A DNA stretch of 64,000 nucleotides from Hirudo medicinalis (Eukaryota > Annelida > Clitellata > Hirudinida > Hirudinidae). The stretch is from the NCBI GenBank assembly GCA_011800805.1, contig MPNW01000141.1, forward strand, positions 249,413-313,412. Reading direction: 5' to 3'. Position numbers and translations under genes: made by a program. The notes under the pieces are model-generated. The model was not told where the DNA came from. It saw only the letters and a program-made list of their open reading frames with translations, and did no database searches. Positions 1 to 11,142 of this stretch are shown here, in pieces; position 1 is the stretch's first letter; each line of letters begins with the position of its first letter.

Positions 1-180
1 CGCTCTTTGACTCGACGCTGACACTCTATCGAAGTATTTTTAGTTACTCCGCAGGGCTTTTATCGATAGCGAGCTTTTATTTTTTGATGTAATTTGTTTT
101 TATCAATGTATAAAATTACCACGTTATAACTTTTCACCAAATGTGTACGTATGTCACTTTCAGATGTCATTTTCAATAAA

Positions 181-3100
181 TTACTTGGAGGCGAGATCCG
201 TTAAACTTTTAACGTTGCTGGGGACCAAGCAATAGATCTATAAGTAAGAATAATTCGTAAGTGCATTGCGATGAAAACGGAGTTGAAGGTCATACCAGGT
301 CTGAAGGGTAGACCGTGAGAGATTTCGGGGGATTCGTGATGACGAATCTGTCTCTCTCAATCAAAGGCCTGGAATAGAGTCCAAAATACCTGTACAAGCC
401 GAGGCACACGATCCCGTGTTTGTCTAGTGAGGTCAGAAATAAGTCTCCGAAAGTCAGTAAATTCTGGTGAAAGGAATGTGTTGATATGTAGTTCTTGCAC
501 ACAAAAAAACGGTAGAAAAGCAGGATTTAATGACTCAGGACTTCGATTATTTCAGGTCAATTTGTTCAATAAGTGAATGTGACGTGCAATGGTGAAATTG
601 GTATTATATTCATTAATTTTCACTCGAATCTGGGGACATTAATGTAATTCTAGAGCAGGAGTTTGAAATTAGACTGACCGCATCTTTCTGCAGAGACAAA
701 TCTTCAAGAGTCAGTAGAAGGGTCTCGCTTTTGGGTGAGCATCCGCTATTGTCCATATTCACTAAGGCTTGGATGAAATTAAATGCACCAGGATTGCAAT
801 AAATCTGCAAAGCAAGCCAAACAAGGACATTAACCACTTCTATTTAATTGAGGTGGTATGTATGTAGCAATAAAATCTAGCGGTGCATGTGGCAAGACTT
901 GTCCTTCATTATAAAATCTAAAGCGGAAGAAATAGCGTGTTTGGCTGTTACCATGCTCACGAGAGTATCCAGCACGCTTGTGCTAAAAACTTGACCCGAT
1001 GCAAAGGATTTTGACAAGTGCAGTGATTTTGGCTCCCCCTCGTCATTCCCAAGCAAGATCACATTTGAGTCGTGTGCTTCAACAATTGAAATTATATTTT
1101 AACAAGACTTAGTAAAAAATTTGAACTTATATTAAATTAGATGTTATTTAATTCAATAATTCTACCATTATTACATCATTAAAGTTAGTCGAAATACCTA
1201 TTTCTGTAAGCGTAATTGCTCGTGGACAAAGTCCTGAAATTGAGAAATGTATATACATATGCAGATTAGCAGATTATAAAAGTAAATTGGAGTCGTACTT
1301 CTACTAAAAAAACAACTGCAAGCTATAAAGAAAGACAAGAGAAGCCTCGAAAAATTGTTATTTTAGTACAAGAATGGATTCTAATCAGTTATTTTTAATT
1401 ATGTCTAATTAGTTTGACGAAGATTCAACAGGGAAATGAAAGATAGGCACAATTAAATACAGGTAGCAGAAAAAGGGTGGTTATTACAAGGAATTCGGCC
1501 TTCTTAGCCGCTCTAAATAAATGTCAAATCATATGAACACGCACAAGAATTTCGTATTTATCTTCTTACACATGCATTTGAGCAAGCATTTTTTAGAGAT
1601 CGGTAGGAAAGGATGGCCATAATATTAATGCTTAAGAATTAAGAGTATTTCTATTCATACGAAATATAGGATATTCCTTCAAATGGTTATAAAGAAAACA
1701 AAACGGATTTTATTACACAAAACAATTCAAAGATTTTTTTATTTAAGTCTTTATACCTCGTTTTTCGTCGCCCACAGACAGATGATCCTTGATAGCATTC
1801 TTGACGAAGAGGGTCGTCAATATGGAGTAAACATCTGAATCCATGCTGGCCTCATCGTCATCCTCTTCATTTCCATCATTGCCTGATAAAACGATGCACA
1901 TTTTGCACTTTTCTATGTTAATATCTTTCAAGTCTTCCCAAACTAGTGGTGATCCCTTGAACGCAAATTACACGACAATTACATAGAGCTATGTATCAAT
2001 ATGCTATAAGTAACGTAGAGATGATTTATTATTCTGCCAAGCCATTCTGCCAAAATATAATGAAGTAGCTAAAAATTTTGGTCATGCTTACAAAGGATCA
2101 TTAAATATCTATTCAGCTTTACAGACAGTATAAATTCTAATTTTATTTTGATAGTGATGAATTGCTCAAACGTCCAAAAGAACCAGCTTTGCATGTCATG
2201 ATTCATACATTCAAATCTTTCGACAAAAAGCCTTCTGAATACCTTCTTGAGAAAGACACCTTGTTGGCGGCAAAATGTCTGCCACTCAGAAGCCGAGGGA
2301 TCGTTTTCATCGAGAAAGGACACGAAATCGTGTTTATGTGAATTCTGGGCGTTCTTCAACTGAACGATGAAGGATTTCATTTCAGAGATGTTTATGGAAG
2401 TACCAGAACAAACCACAATATGCCCAGTGAAATGATCATTTCTGGTACTTGTCATCTGCAAGTTATTGGCAACAATCACATTACGAAGCAAAAAAGAAAA
2501 GAAAGGAAACGACTATAAGCTTCTGCCTTACATCCGATTGGATAAATTGGTTTGTTTTAAACTCGGGAGTACTTTTAACGTCTTGCAGAAAAATTGCATC
2601 ATAATCTATTCTGAAACAATCGAAAAAAAATTGAGAACCTCCCACAATTTTGAAAAATTCAAGCTTTAATTACTTTGATGATTTCGGTAATGCGATGGTT
2701 ATCTCTGATGCTTTAAAGAAAATTTAAAGTTAAAGTTAATTTGACATCTAATAAGAATTATTGTTCAACTTATAAGAAATTCAAATTCACAAACTTCCGC
2801 AGCCACATTTCCTTATCAACTTTGGATCTTCCACAAATCTATGGCAGACAACACAATATTCCCTAACTTTTTGCAGGTCACTTTCCTGGCGGCAAATGAA
2901 TAAGCCAAAGGAACTTTCTCTTATGAGAAACTCTTGCATCGAAGGGTTCACGAAAACCTTTCCTTTATCGTAATTGCCAACACCAATCAGCATGAGATTC
3001 AACTTCGAATAGCAGATTCTAATGTTAAAAATAATGTATCCACTAGTAGCATTTTTTTCACATTCACATTAGCTTTACCTATTCCTTAATAATTCAAAAT

Positions 3101-6100
3101 AATCAATTCAATTCGTTAATACCTTGCAGCATCTTCAAAAGCCAATCCAGAGAAACCTCGAGAAAAGACAGTTTTATAAATTTCCATGGATGCACCATGA
3201 CAATAATGAGAATACCAGGAGTCACTTTTGTCAGTGGTCTGTTAGTTTAATAAATATCCTGGTTAATGTTAAGCTTCAGAAATCTAAATTAAGGGACTAC
3301 CTTGATGTCCAAGGTGAAGACGAGATTGGCCAAAAGAGTTGAAAACCCGGGCGTCAAACATCCAGCGGCCATAATACTCTGTTTAACTTGAGACAAGCAG
3401 ACAATTTTGTCCACGAATTTTTGCCAACGAGGCAAGTTTTCCAAATACTTCTGTAATTCATGATGTCTCCTGAAAGTGTGATATCAACGAAACGAAACTC
3501 GAATACCTTGCTTTCGTGTTTGAGAAGTTGGATGATAATTTTGATGGAGGAGAAATTTTTAATGGAGATGGCCCTCATGATGTTTCTCATGTCGTCTACC
3601 TCGGGATTTTTGCTCTTTTGATTGGCCATTATCACGCAGGCATCAGCCTCGTTCATCTTCAAATATTATAAGCTAAATGTTATTGCATTTTATAGCTTTT
3701 ATATATTTTTAAACCTTCAAACCTTGACTCTCTTCAATCCTTCAACACGAAATGGTGACTCTGTCATGTGAACCACCCTTATGAAGTAGCCTTTCAAGAG
3801 AGCCTCTATGTCTAGTGACAGTGGTTTTCTGTATCAAAATAACATGTTTGAATCCAACGCTTTGAAAAATCTAATTAATTGTCTTCTGGCATTTCTACTT
3901 GTTCATTACAACCACTTTTGTCATCTTCGTTAGCCGACGATCTGGATGTAGAAAATCCATCAGGAAGTTGTTGAGAGCGCGATAACTGAGGTTTCCACAC
4001 ACCACAATGTGACTGAAATGAGTTTATCGAGCATTTGACACATACTTAAGATTCAAACATTCTAAACTCACTTCATGTCACTTTCAACTTGCAATGATAC
4101 CTTCAACCTACGCTTCCTGCTCCCTATTAGTTCAGCTATCTCAGGGATGTAGCTGGCTATGAAAGCCTGTATAAAGCGACTTACATATTTAGTTTATAAC
4201 AAATAGAGTTTATTCTAAAAATTCCTTATATGTGTCTGTTGTTTGGTCTTTCGTATTTATCTCGACTTCAAAAGCAATAGAAACTCAACTTTATTTCGAA
4301 AATTATTTAATACAAGACAATGCAATAGTTACCAACTCAAACGAACCACACGAGAACCGATAATTCTCCAAACAACTTCTTATATACTGTACCAGTCAAA
4401 GGTTTAGCCACAGGGGCTAAGGGGGAACATTTGCCCCTACCCCTATCTGTTTTCCCCTTGATATTTTTTTAAAATCCGTATAATTCATATATTATCAAAA
4501 TTAATAAATAATTTATTGATCGTAATACAGCTCGAATAAATTAGGTCAGCTTCCGACATGAATCTTTATTATAAGCCTCGATAACTAAATTACAAGTGTC
4601 TGCTTTCCTTATGAGTCCTTAGTGTTTGCAGCTAATTCACCAGTGCTGTATCTTACTGTTGTAACATTTATGTACTTAAAACAAAATTTCTCCCCTACCT
4701 AAACCGATTTTAAAATCCTGGTACCAGTACAGTCCATCCTAATAATGTACTGTACTTCACAGCATACGTCTCTCATCATTAGTACGATGTGCTTAGGTTA
4801 TTGTTTCCGCCGCGGTATTCTCACGCTTCTTATCTCACGTTAGTTGTTTGAGATCGGATTAAAATAAATTATCAAATTTACAAAACAAAATTAAATTGAA
4901 TAATTGAATTAGAAATCCGACCAAAGCTATAAATAACTTAATTAATAAGTTAACAGATGCATTAATTAAAATATAGAAATTAATTAAATTGGATTAAATA
5001 AGGTCGCCGAAAAATTACCAATGTCGTGAGGATGAAAATACAAAGGAATATTTTTCCAGAAACAGTTTTACAAGTGACATCTCCATAGCCAACAGTTGAC
5101 ATGGTAACCACCACTAAGTAAAAACTCCACCAGTAAGGCATGGGGCCCGAATTGGAAAAATCCAAAAACCAATCTCCGGACATTTCCAACTGAAATTGAC
5201 CGTGGAACTTCTCATTTAAATCAAAAGTCATTCACGAATATTTAAGAGAGCAAACCAATTGTATTAAACCAGCAGCGGCAATCACTGTAGAAGTCAAAAT
5301 TGAGAGGAGTTGGGCGAATCTGATGACAGGAGGAGTCTTAAGGATAGTCAGGTACTGCAAGATGTCAGGGATGCTCATGATCCTGAAAGCCCTCATAAAT
5401 CTTAGACCTGAATGAATGCCATTTTGTTCCACTAAATATCCATTTTTTCGCTAAATATGTAAGGATGTATATGACAATTTTGTCATCAACGCTTGTGATA
5501 AGAGGTTTACCTAGCCATTGCCGATGCAAAGCAATTGATACGAACGAAGGAGGTATTGTTGAAAAATCAACTAGGGAATGCAAACTCAGCCAGTACAATA
5601 TCTTGTCGTCAACAGCCAGAAACTGAAATTATTAAATTCTGAATTTATTTATGATTAAAAACTTCGGGAATCGGAATCAAAAATTTGAACTGAAACATCC
5701 AATGCAATGAAAATTTAATCAATTTCACAATATTATATAATTATATTAGCTTTTCAACAATAATTTAACATTATAATAGCAATGTTGCATTTTGGCCATC
5801 GACAAAATTATAGCTGTTTCTGTTGCTGTGCTATTGTAGCTGGTTTGCTAATTTTTATTACTTCATAACAAATACAAAAACTGACTCAAAAACTCACCTT
5901 TACGATGAACATGACGAGGAAAAATATGTTGAAACTAAAATCGAGATAGTATACGGCTCGCCTCGAGAACCAAGCAGTACCACAAGTTTCGACTTCTTTA
6001 AAGGACCTTCAACCATTGAAAAGACAAACAAGTTATCACAATTCATTTTCCGGAGAGAAACATCCAATGATTATCATATGATTACATATGATTCCATTTT

Positions 6101-7681
6101 AAAAACTTACATCGTCAAATTCGGTTCAAATGCTTATTAAACTTAAAGAAAATGACTTAACTTAAATAACGTCACTAACTGTGATGCTTCAACCAAATAA
6201 ATTATTAAAGAACCAATGCTGAGCAGGCAGGAGGCTGAAAGCTGTCAAAGGAAAAATAAGATAATCAACATAGTTCTGCAAAGATAAGCAGTAGAGTGGA
6301 TCGCAAAGTAAAATCTTCTGGATTTCAGATCCCAGACAAACAAAAATCAGTGATCCATATTAAAGCAAATTATTAATTAACCAAAAATAGATTTGTTCTT
6401 ATATAATCATTTTCTAGCAACTTTGATTTAAAAATAAGACCGAATTATCTTGTTTTGCAAATCTGAGCGTGGAGGTCTCTTTAGAGATCGGCTAAAAACA
6501 ATTATATGGAACATAATTTAAAAATGTTAAAGCATTGGGATTGTTGCTGAATGTCTTGTGATTAATCAGATGAACTTTTGATTAAATTTGGTCCAGTAGA
6601 ACCAGATTTTTTCGAGCGAGAAGTATGCATGGGATACATATATATCTTATACATGGGGAAATACGGTATGTAACAACTTCGGTTTTTTTAATGTTGCGAT
6701 CCCTAGACATGAAATAAAATATAAAAGTAATATATTTTATTGATCAGTAAATCAAGGAGCACCAATTTATTAGTGTCTTGAATCAATGGTGGATAGACCC
6801 TCCCTAAGAAGCAGATAAGTAATTGAAACTATTAGCCTTGCTAGGTTTTAGATTTTGTGACTTCATTTTGATGATTATTTATTAATGTATGTTTCTTATA
6901 TCTATTGATATAATGTATAAGTTAATTATCAAAAACCATTTCTTGAACTCTCTGTATCTTCCTAATATTCTTGTGTGAATTTTATTATTAATATTGCAGT
7001 AATGTGCAATAAACATGGGATTTTGATAAGGTGCTGGAAAATGTGATCAATTTCAATTGGTTGGTTGTCACTTTATAGTATAAAACTATGATCATTTGGA
7101 CTTAATTTATAGCGGGCCGATCTCGGAGGTACTGCACAATCGGATCAACACGCGGAGGATCTTGCCCAGTGGGCAAGCGCAAGGCTGTCTCCCCCGTCCA
7201 AAGATAAGCATAGATAATGTAAATATCTTCCCGTGGAGGATTTGTAGATCGATTTTTATTAAAATGCATCGTTAAAATTATTTCCTTATTAGCTAATTTT
7301 AATTAGTGATACTTACCAAAATTTTGCCCATCAACGTGCGACCAGATACGAAGTACTGACATCTTCGTTTCAAAATGAGAGACACTTTGCTTTGAAGCAA
7401 ATCTTTTTTGGTCAGAAATTGGATTCCCTTGCAGGTGCAAATTAAGAGGAAACCTGAAACCCGTGAAATATTAATTCTAGATTAACTAATGCTATTATGT
7501 TAGTGATTCTAATTAAATTAATTGCAATGCATTGCATGAGTTCTTTCGTTAATTATATAAAAAATAAATATAATTAACCTCCTCCAAAGGCGAACAAACT
7601 TGAACAGAGGAAGAATAACCAATATCTTTCCAAACTACAATGGTTTCCAAGTATGGTAGCGTTCGTTATATTTGTCGTCAT
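181..7681 (-). CDS. Slo1/BK-family potassium channel alpha subunit, tandem copy A (complete, 23 coding exons)
   Basis: Predicted plasma-membrane K+ channel of the Slo1 (KCNMA1/slowpoke) family. Exons read on the minus strand: 7681-7579, 7453-7317, 6241-6180, 6006-5898, 5622-5511, 5407-5256, 5189-5019, 4166-4072, 4012-3899, 3828-3723, 3656-3507, 3450-3301, 3238-3123, 3018-2795, 2710-2674, 2610-2532, 2455-2243, 1955-1757, 1233-1198, 1076-952, 804-679, 463-296, 237-181; all phases agree and give 946 aa. The start is the ATG at 7681, paralleling copy B. Visible landmarks are S0 (LERYWLFFL), S2 with YYLDFSFNIF, S4 with GLRFMRAFR, filter TMSTVGYGDV, RCK1 beginning HIVVCG, RCK1 NEADACVIMAN, the CGCG linker, RCK2 HIVVCSG and the C-terminal VITNPPKSL. 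The voltage-sensing S4 arginines and S2/S3 aspartates are kept. The calcium-bowl position reads LGNDEGEP, not a run of aspartates. It is somewhat shorter than vertebrate Slo1. Family assignment is firm; Ca2+ dependence is doubtful. Confidence 0.88.
7113..7250 (-). pseudogene. U2 snRNA-like fragment in intron 2 of Slo copy A
   Basis: A short GC-rich island in an AT-rich intron resembles the middle and 3' half of U2 snRNA when read on the minus strand. In order it shows a CCTCCACGGG-like segment, a TTTGGACGG segment after a Sm-site-like AT-rich stretch, a CTTGCCCACTGGGCAAG hairpin at the stem-loop III position, and a stem-loop IV-like hairpin with loop TGCAGTACCTCC ending in ATCGGCCC. The 5' half, including the branch-site-pairing region, is not recognisable. 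It therefore looks like a truncated, diverged pseudogene. The match rests on recalled insect and human U2 sequences, not a search. Confidence 0.42.
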
Positions 7682-9790
7682 TTATTTTGTGAGGCAATAT
7701 CTCGAAATCGAGATGAAATTCTCAAAAAATCAAAATGAACTAATTACGAATTGTGAGGGAAACTGGGATCGGTTATATTGTTCTAACTTAAAGGCCCTAA
7801 CACCTGCTAAGAGAATAACAAAGCAGAGTCACTAACACACGTGAGAATCGTCGTATTCTCAAGCGTGCAAGCTTTAAAGCTAGTTGAATCAGTCAATAAA
7901 TGTAAGGATATTTTACTCATGCGAAATAATACAACTGATAGCACTGGCCTTCATAATAAATCAATCAAATATCAAATAGACATTTGTAGGAGGTCTCTAC
8001 AAAGGGCGGTTTGTTTAAAGGCATCCTAAAACTAACTTTCCGTTTGTTTTGACCGGCCACCACTACACAAAGCGATTATTCTTCGGCTGGGTTTGATAAT
8101 CTAGGGATCATTTGAATCCTATAACCTACCATTTAATGGGTCCTAACACCTTTTTCACAAAACTGTCTTTTATAGACATATTTTAACTCTTCAAAACAAA
8201 ATAAAACATCAAAGATGAGTGAAGATGTGCCAACTTACATCATGTTAAAACGTTTAGTGTTCTAAAATTGAAGTTATTCATTGTTCGACACTGAGTTCAA
8301 GGCATCAATGTCTTTCATGGCCTCTCAGACTTCCACAATATCCTGTTTATGGCCATCTGAGACTCACTATGACAGCAAAATAATGAAGTGAATTTAATCT
8401 GCGCAGTTAGCTCATGTACTCCTTTTCCTCTGCGCCTCACTATCATCGCACATTATTTGTTACTTTTTCTTATCATTGCTATTTTTCTTTCATTTTATTT
8501 TTATTTTTATTTTTCTGGAACTTTTTTATTTTCTACTTGTGTTCATGTACATCCACCAAATAAACACGAATTAAACAGCACTGAAATTTTCAAAGACATT
8601 TTTTTAAAGACAAAAATAGAATAATGGCGTGCCATTTGGAAGCCTCAACCATTTGATTACAGCTGCCCTTATCATGGTGCCAATGGCTGTCAAAGACTGT
8701 CAAAGACCTCAGATTGACTAGATCAAACATGAGGTTGCATTTTAGGAATTCGGTGGTTGCGCAGTATTTAGATTCTTTAGTGCGCATTTATGGGAGCTCT
8801 TGATATGTGGCATGAAGCATCTCTTGAAATATTTGGCGGATGCTGGATTTAACCTCTCTGCCAACTTCTGTTCCAAGTTATTTGTTACTTTTAATCACTG
8901 CCAGAGCTTTTTTCTTTTTGATTGTAGCTATGGGTGGGGATTCACAATTCTTTGCTTTTTTTCATTTGCAAACAAGAGAGGCGTATTTTTAAGCTTTGTT
9001 GAGCAATCCTCTATCTGCCGAAGGAGGACCTTCCTAAGTCGCTGGAGGATATGAGAATAAAGTCATAATTATAATGTTATTATCGAGTTGTGACTTATAC
9101 AGGGTATTTTAACATTACATATCTATGATACGGAGAGCAGCCCTACATTAGAATAGGAATGTGGATAGACAAATAAATAAAAATAAATTGAAAGTCGACA
9201 ACTGATTTGATCTCACTTCATACAAATCCGAAAGCTTCCATCCGAATCTGATGCCTCAAATCTTAGGTTTTATAGATAATTCAAAACAGCAGCTTGTTGT
9301 TGCTGAAGTTGGCAGTCTAACCGGATGATTCTGTCATTATTCACTAAGGAATTGCTTTTGCAGAATAGCATACGAAAATTTATTCGTCGAAAAACAATAC
9401 GAACAAATAAATAAAAACAATAAAAAATAATTCAAAATTTGCAAACAATTTTTGTTTTTTAATATATAAATACAGATTTGAATGAATTCAGATTTGAATT
9501 CTTATTTATTGGCTCACAGGAATTCATCAGACTGGAGTTGTTCGATCAATTTTAAAATATGTTTGGTTTCGTAGATGCTGAGGTTGGTCGATATAAATTG
9601 TTTATTATTTTTATACTCATACTTAATTTTTTAGTAAGTTTTGTGCCTTTTGTAGTTAGATTTCAGTTTCTCATTTTTATCTTTAGTTTGAAAAGCCCTG
9701 AAGGTGGAAAAACGAGCCTCAGACATGCTGACTAAAGAGATTAAAATTTTCAGCAACTTAAAAACGGAAGGTGACATGAATTTTCGCAGT
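7682..9790. other. Spacer upstream of Slo copy A
   Basis: AT-rich sequence between the start codon of copy A and the piggyBac left end. It should contain the 5' UTR and promoter of copy A, but I cannot point to a TATA box or initiator. Short open frames here (for example 8388-8624 and 8800-9054) have low-complexity or biased composition and no family resemblance. Nothing else is recognisable. Confidence 0.5.
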
Positions 9791-9874
9791 TTAACCCTTG
9801 GATGCCTAAGGGGGGTACAATTGTACCCCAAAGTTTCCTTTTTTGAAATCCTAGAATCTCTTTTTGAAATTTTG

Positions 9875-9959
9875 TCCTGAATTTTTGTGAGAATTATCTT
9901 CAACATGTGTGTGATANTCCTGAATTTTTGTGAGAATTATCGTCAACATGTGTGTGATA
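9875..9959. other. Single-N assembly gap flanked by a 42-bp duplication
   Basis: One N at 9917 separates two copies of the same 42-base segment (9875-9916 and 9918-9959), which differ at one base. This looks like two contig ends that overlap but were not merged. The true piggyBac length is then probably about 43 bases shorter than it appears. Confidence 0.75.
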
Positions 9960-10174
9960 ATAGCATGTAAATATTTTTTTTATAAGGGTGAAAAGCCTTT
10001 TTTGCACGAAAGATCAAAAGACATGGGGTACATTTGTACCCCCCGTTAGGCAATAAAATTACGGACAGTCATATTCACAAACGTTAAATTTTTTTTTAGC
10101 AATTACAATATTACTTATGACATAACATATAACACTGTATTATTGCATGCAACATAATATAAAATATAGCATAC

Positions 10175-10630
10175 ATGTATGAACAGTATTCATACATTCC
10201 GAAGAAAAACAGAAACGTTATTCTTCTGTCTTCTCAGCATCAAGGTGCAGCAATTGAAGGAGAAGAGCATGATTTCAAGCCAGAAATGATCTTAGATTAT
10301 AATAAAACAAAGAGTGCTGTGGATACGCTGGATAAATTTGTGCATGAGTACAGGTATCTGCGGACGAGTAGACGGTGGCCACTAGCCTTGTTCTTCGACT
10401 TCATCGATATTGCAGGTCACAATGCCTTCTGTGCTTGGTCAGATCATGATCCAAATTACAACGTGGGAAAATCTCATAGTCGCCGACTCTTTCTCATGCA
10501 GCTGGCTGAAGATATGGTGAAGCCGTTGATAGATGGAAGGGCAAGAAACCCAGTCGGAATTCAAGTACCTATTCTTGCAGCTATACGCACGTTTGTTTCT
10601 GTTGAGCATCGCATTGCGAGACATATGTAG
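10175..10630 (+). pseudogene. piggyBac transposase, C-terminal fragment
   Basis: An open frame of about 151 codons carries the conserved C-terminal part of the DDE_Tnp_1_7 (piggyBac) transposase fold: YNKTKSAVDTLDKFV, followed by YRYLRTSRRWPLALFFDFID and the N-A-F-C-W stretch. The Asp in AVDTLD matches the position of a conserved catalytic-region aspartate in the family. Most of the N-terminal DNA-binding and catalytic portion is absent, as is a clear cysteine-rich C-terminal domain. The frame stops at 10630. It is a relic inside the TTAA-flanked element and is unlikely to be active. A second single N lies at 10778. Confidence 0.8.
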
Positions 10631-11142
10631 GATCGCACATCCATCATAACCACGTGCTGATCCTAGCCCTATCAGCGATGACTTACCAGGCGCGCATCCT
10701 TTGTTTGTGGACATCCTCCTTTGTCCTGACTGGCTATTTAAGAAGCTACGTCAGGGCATTCTTCCCTTCTCTCTCCTNGAATGTATTAAAATACAACCCT
10801 CCTGTATAGCATCATTCATTACAGCAGTTCCATGTTTATAAGCATTGCTAGATAGCGCTGTGGAATAAATGTTTTATGAAAACTATATTTTTATATCCTC
10901 TAAACATGTGCAGAGTAACAGGTAAATTGGTTTTATTAACAAACTTTCGGTTGATGCTCAGTAACCATAAATGTTTCGGGGTACACTTGTACCCCCCTCA
11001 GCTAAAACTGGAAGTTGAGTCACCTTAGGCATCCAAGGGTTAAGAAGTGACCCATGATGCCCGACCGCCATGCTATACATTCTTAATGAATCAATTGTAA
11101 ACAATAAACCTGTCCTTTAAAATGTGTAAAAATTGAGATTGC

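Larger units (their letters stand above)
9791..11043. mobile_element. piggyBac-family DNA transposon, internally deleted
   Basis: The element begins with TTAA at 9791-9794 and ends with TTAA at 11040-11043, the target site of the piggyBac superfamily. The outer 21 bases at each end (9791-9811 and 11023-11043) are perfect inverted repeats, reading TTAACCCTTGGATGCC and onward. Total length is 1253 bp including both TTAA. The only coding remnant is the C-terminal part of a piggyBac transposase (10175-10630). A GGGGTACA-n-TTGTACCCC palindrome occurs near each end and once internally. It lies 99 bp downstream of the stop codon of Slo copy B, so it could contribute to or disrupt that gene's 3' UTR. 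The element is non-autonomous as it stands. Confidence 0.85.

Noticed and set aside
10439..10714. 91-codon minus-strand frame in the piggyBac element
   Set aside because: Antisense shadow of the transposase remnant.
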